Source: Hyphomonas sp.
Lineage (GTDB): Bacteria; Pseudomonadota; Alphaproteobacteria; Caulobacterales; Hyphomonadaceae
NCBI GenBank assembly: GCA_029287305.1
Contig: JARFRJ010000481.1
Coordinates: 1-8,025, forward strand
Direction of reading: 5' to 3'
DNA: 8,025 nt
Of this stretch, positions 6,770 to 8,025 are shown piece after piece. The first letter of the stretch is position 1, and each line of letters starts with the position of its first letter. The notes beneath the pieces were generated by a model that made no database searches, was not told the origin of the DNA, and was given only the letters and a program-made list of their open reading frames with translations. A program made the translations under genes and the position numbers.

Positions 6770-7324
6770 TTAGCTTTGTTTAATTGGTATATAATCAAAG
6801 ATGAAATTAATTCTGTCTTCAGAGCCTTTATTAATCACGCCATGGCGTCTTTGATTATTGATCTCATACGCCTCGCCAATCTTCATGATTTGCGGGCGAC
6901 CTTCAATCATAAACCGGACTTTATTATTCGTGGTGATGGGAATATGGATTCGGTGGCCATGATGAAAGGAGGGATGACTGTCCGTATGCGTGGCAATATG
7001 GCGACCCGCTTTCAGCTTGGCGGCAATGGCGCGTATGATCGTGCCGCCGGGCGTATAATGCCGATCAATAATGTCATGAATAAGCGGAATCGCAGCCTCC
7101 TGTAGCCGATCCCAGCTTTTGCCCTTAGCGACATCAACATTTGGCCAATTATCATGATCGCAAAATATCATTATGAGCGATTCGGTATCGTAATGTACAT
7201 CATTGAATTTTTTTTGACGGATATCTTCTTCGCGCCAGACAGAGTTGTCATAGGAGAGAATTTTTTCGGCCAATGCAGACATATCAACCTGTCCAAGATT
7301 ACGAATAGGGACGCCTATATCCAT
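6770..7324 (-). CDS. Aspartyl/asparaginyl beta-hydroxylase-like Fe(II)/2-oxoglutarate oxygenase
   Basis: A 184-residue, single-domain cupin oxygenase. The key residues match the AspH family spacing: H113 (in ATHTDS), R125 and H127 (in HRIHIPI), the distal H161 (in QRRHGVIN), and R171 ten residues later (in EDRINFIFDYI), the usual 2-oxoglutarate salt-bridge position. H113, D115 and H161 could form a complete HxD...H iron triad. Human AspH has glycine at the middle position. In the known family such enzymes hydroxylate aspartate, asparagine, proline or small substrates; the substrate here is unknown. No signal peptide is seen, so it should be cytoplasmic. ATG 7324 follows AGGA by 7 bases. It is the first gene of the minus-strand pair with the propeller protein and diverges from the TonB-dependent receptor. 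Confidence 0.9.
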   Translation of the reverse strand: MDIGVPIRNLGQVDMSALAEKILSYDNSVWREEDIRQKKFNDVHYDTESLIMIFCDHDNWPNVDVAKGKSWDRLQEAAIPLIHDIIDRHYTPGGTIIRAIAAKLKAGRHIATHTDSHPSFHHGHRIHIPITTNNKVRFMIEGRPQIMKIGEAYEINNQRRHGVINKGSEDRINFIFDYIPIKQS

Positions 7325-7367
7325 AAAAATATCCTATGTCTTTCTGCTTATTAGAAGATTTATTACA

Positions 7368-7373
7368 ATTATA
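7368..7373 (-). promoter_or_regulatory. Perfect -10 box for the hydroxylase-propeller operon
   Basis: The minus strand reads TATAAT here, 43 bases before the hydroxylase ATG. No good -35 lies 16-18 bases upstream (GTGTGG at best), so the promoter may need an activator. The placement gives a leader of about 37 bases. Confidence 0.4.
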
Positions 7374-7522
7374 GCCCAGCTTCAAGCCATCCACACAGAC
7401 ATCAAGCAAGATAAGCAAAGAGTTGGGTATATAAGTGTTGCGTGCATGCAACAGTTTTGCCCCTACTGACAATATTCTGACCTCTAGTGGACGATTTTTA
7501 GAGTTTCGATCTTGTAAAAAAA

Positions 7523-7532
7523 CGTGATCACG
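7523..7532. promoter_or_regulatory. CGTGATCACG palindrome upstream of the TonB receptor (operator candidate)
   Basis: A perfect 10-bp palindrome 74 bases before the receptor start, 7 bases upstream of the candidate -35. It contains the same GTGATCAC core as the site at 3548-3555. Confidence 0.4.
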
Positions 7533-7594
7533 AGTTACCTTGAGACATGTATAGATTTATGTGATATGCCTGTCATAAATCCGCTGTGTTGCTT

Positions 7595-7602
7595 AAGGAG
7601 GG
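7595..7602 (+). promoter_or_regulatory. Strong Shine-Dalgarno deciding a TTG start
   Basis: AAGGAGGG nearly matches the anti-16S consensus and ends 4 bases before TTG 7607. The nearby GTG at 7602 is followed by a stop after one codon, so TTG is the only sensible start for the receptor. Confidence 0.75.
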
Positions 7603-7606
7603 TGTT

Positions 7607-8025
7607 TTGAAAATTCCGTCAAAATCGAAATTACGTTTGCATGTGTCTGTGTTTGCGCTCTCATTGATTGGAACACTGCCCTTAAGCGCTTATGCACAAA
7701 GCACGGATAATGAGGGGGCAAATCCGCAAGACAGCGAACAGGCGGATGAGACCACAGTTTTGGATCGCATTGTTGTCACAGCCCGTAAACGCGAGCAGGA
7801 TTTGCAAGATGTGCCGCTTGCCCTGCAGGCTTTCAGTAATGATGATATTCGTGAGAAAGGTCTGCGCAGCTTCCAGGACTATGCCAAAGAGCTTACCAGT
7901 GTCAGCTTTGGGACCTCTTCACCCGGCGCAACAACGATTGCGTTTCGGGGCGCTTTAGCGCAGCCGACTGGCTTTGATACGATTAGTTCCTCAATCATAT
8001 ATCTGGATGAAATTCCGATCACACG
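7607..8025 (+). CDS. TonB-dependent outer-membrane receptor (N-terminal part, cut by window edge)
   Basis: 139 codons of an open frame begin at TTG 7607 and run off the right edge. Residues 1-30 are a signal peptide: a basic start (KIPSKSKLR), a hydrophobic core, and cleavage likely after AYA (A30|Q31). An acidic linker (residues ~32-50) leads to a TonB-box-like region, LDRIVVTARKREQDLQDVP. The plug domain then starts (GLRSFQDYAKEL, later AFRGALAQP and YLDEIPIT). Full receptors of this kind have 700-1000 residues. They import siderophores, glycans, peptides or other large ligands with energy from TonB-ExbBD. The plug alone does not reveal the ligand. The gene is divergent from the hydroxylase operon and probably functionally tied to it, by analogy with receptor genes that sit beside their ligand-processing genes. 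Confidence 0.95.
   Translation, partial: MKIPSKSKLRLHVSVFALSLIGTLPLSAYAQSTDNEGANPQDSEQADETTVLDRIVVTARKREQDLQDVPLALQAFSNDDIREKGLRSFQDYAKELTSVSFGTSSPGATTIAFRGALAQPTGFDTISSSIIYLDEIPIT

Larger units (their letters stand above)
7325..7606. promoter_or_regulatory. Divergent control region between hydroxylase operon and TonB receptor
   Basis: 282 bp with no supported gene. It contains the leftward -10 box (7368-7373), the palindrome CGTGATCACG (7523-7532), and a possible rightward promoter, TTGAGA (7540-7545) with GATATG (7563-7568), spaced 17 bases. It ends with the receptor's ribosome-binding site. The palindrome lies just upstream of the rightward -35, a position that would suit an activator. 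Confidence 0.5.

Noticed and set aside
6713..7105. 130-residue plus-strand frame over the hydroxylase-propeller junction (and 7154-7354)
   Set aside because: They are antisense to the hydroxylase frame, which retains all active-site residues, and have no recognisable family features.
1..7324. A RiPP biosynthesis cluster built from TldD plus hydroxylase and sulfotransferase
   Set aside because: No precursor peptide gene, leader-recognition protein or dedicated exporter was seen. TldD is several genes away and is usually a housekeeping protease.
7692..7958. 88-residue plus-strand frame at the right end
   Set aside because: It is out of frame with the TonB receptor reading frame that starts at 7607 and shows signal peptide, TonB box and plug motifs.

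Overview
The window looks like chromosomal DNA of a Gram-negative alphaproteobacterium, probably a marine, Hyphomonas/Maricaulis-like lineage. The grounds are a TonB-dependent receptor with a signal peptide and the DRIVVTARKREQ segment usual in alphaproteobacterial receptors, a TPR-sulfotransferase fusion of a type common in Caulobacterales, Maricaulales and sphingomonads, and a TldD protease. This assignment is inferred from family knowledge, not from a search. GC content appears moderate in genes and is clearly lower in the long intergenic regions.

Left part (1-3280, all minus strand). The order of transcription is: an uncharacterised six-helix membrane protein (3280-2366); the 5' stub of a sodium:solute symporter gene (2246-2034); a small secreted TPR protein (2037-1486) with a good sigma70-like promoter inside the tail of the stub; and the zinc metalloprotease TldD (1335 to beyond base 1). 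The TldD frame runs off the left edge, so its last ~30-40 residues are missing. Two dyad structures lie between the TPR gene and tldD.

Right part (3281-8025). A 431-bp AT-rich divergent region precedes a 676-residue TPR-sulfotransferase (3712-5742, plus). Convergent to it is a likely two-gene minus-strand operon: an aspartyl/asparaginyl beta-hydroxylase-like Fe(II)/2-oxoglutarate enzyme (7324-6770) followed 38 bp later by a histidine-rich beta-propeller-like protein (6731-5802). Divergent from the operon, across 282 bp, is a TonB-dependent receptor (7607 to beyond the right edge) that starts with TTG behind a near-perfect Shine-Dalgarno.

Working hypothesis (inference): the sulfotransferase, hydroxylase, propeller protein and receptor form one locus combining uptake with chemical modification (sulfation and hydroxylation) of an unknown ligand, or of the receptor or other cell-surface protein. 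Supporting it are their contiguity and an exact GTGATCAC palindrome upstream of both plus-strand genes. I see no RNA genes, CRISPR arrays, insertion sequences or origins.
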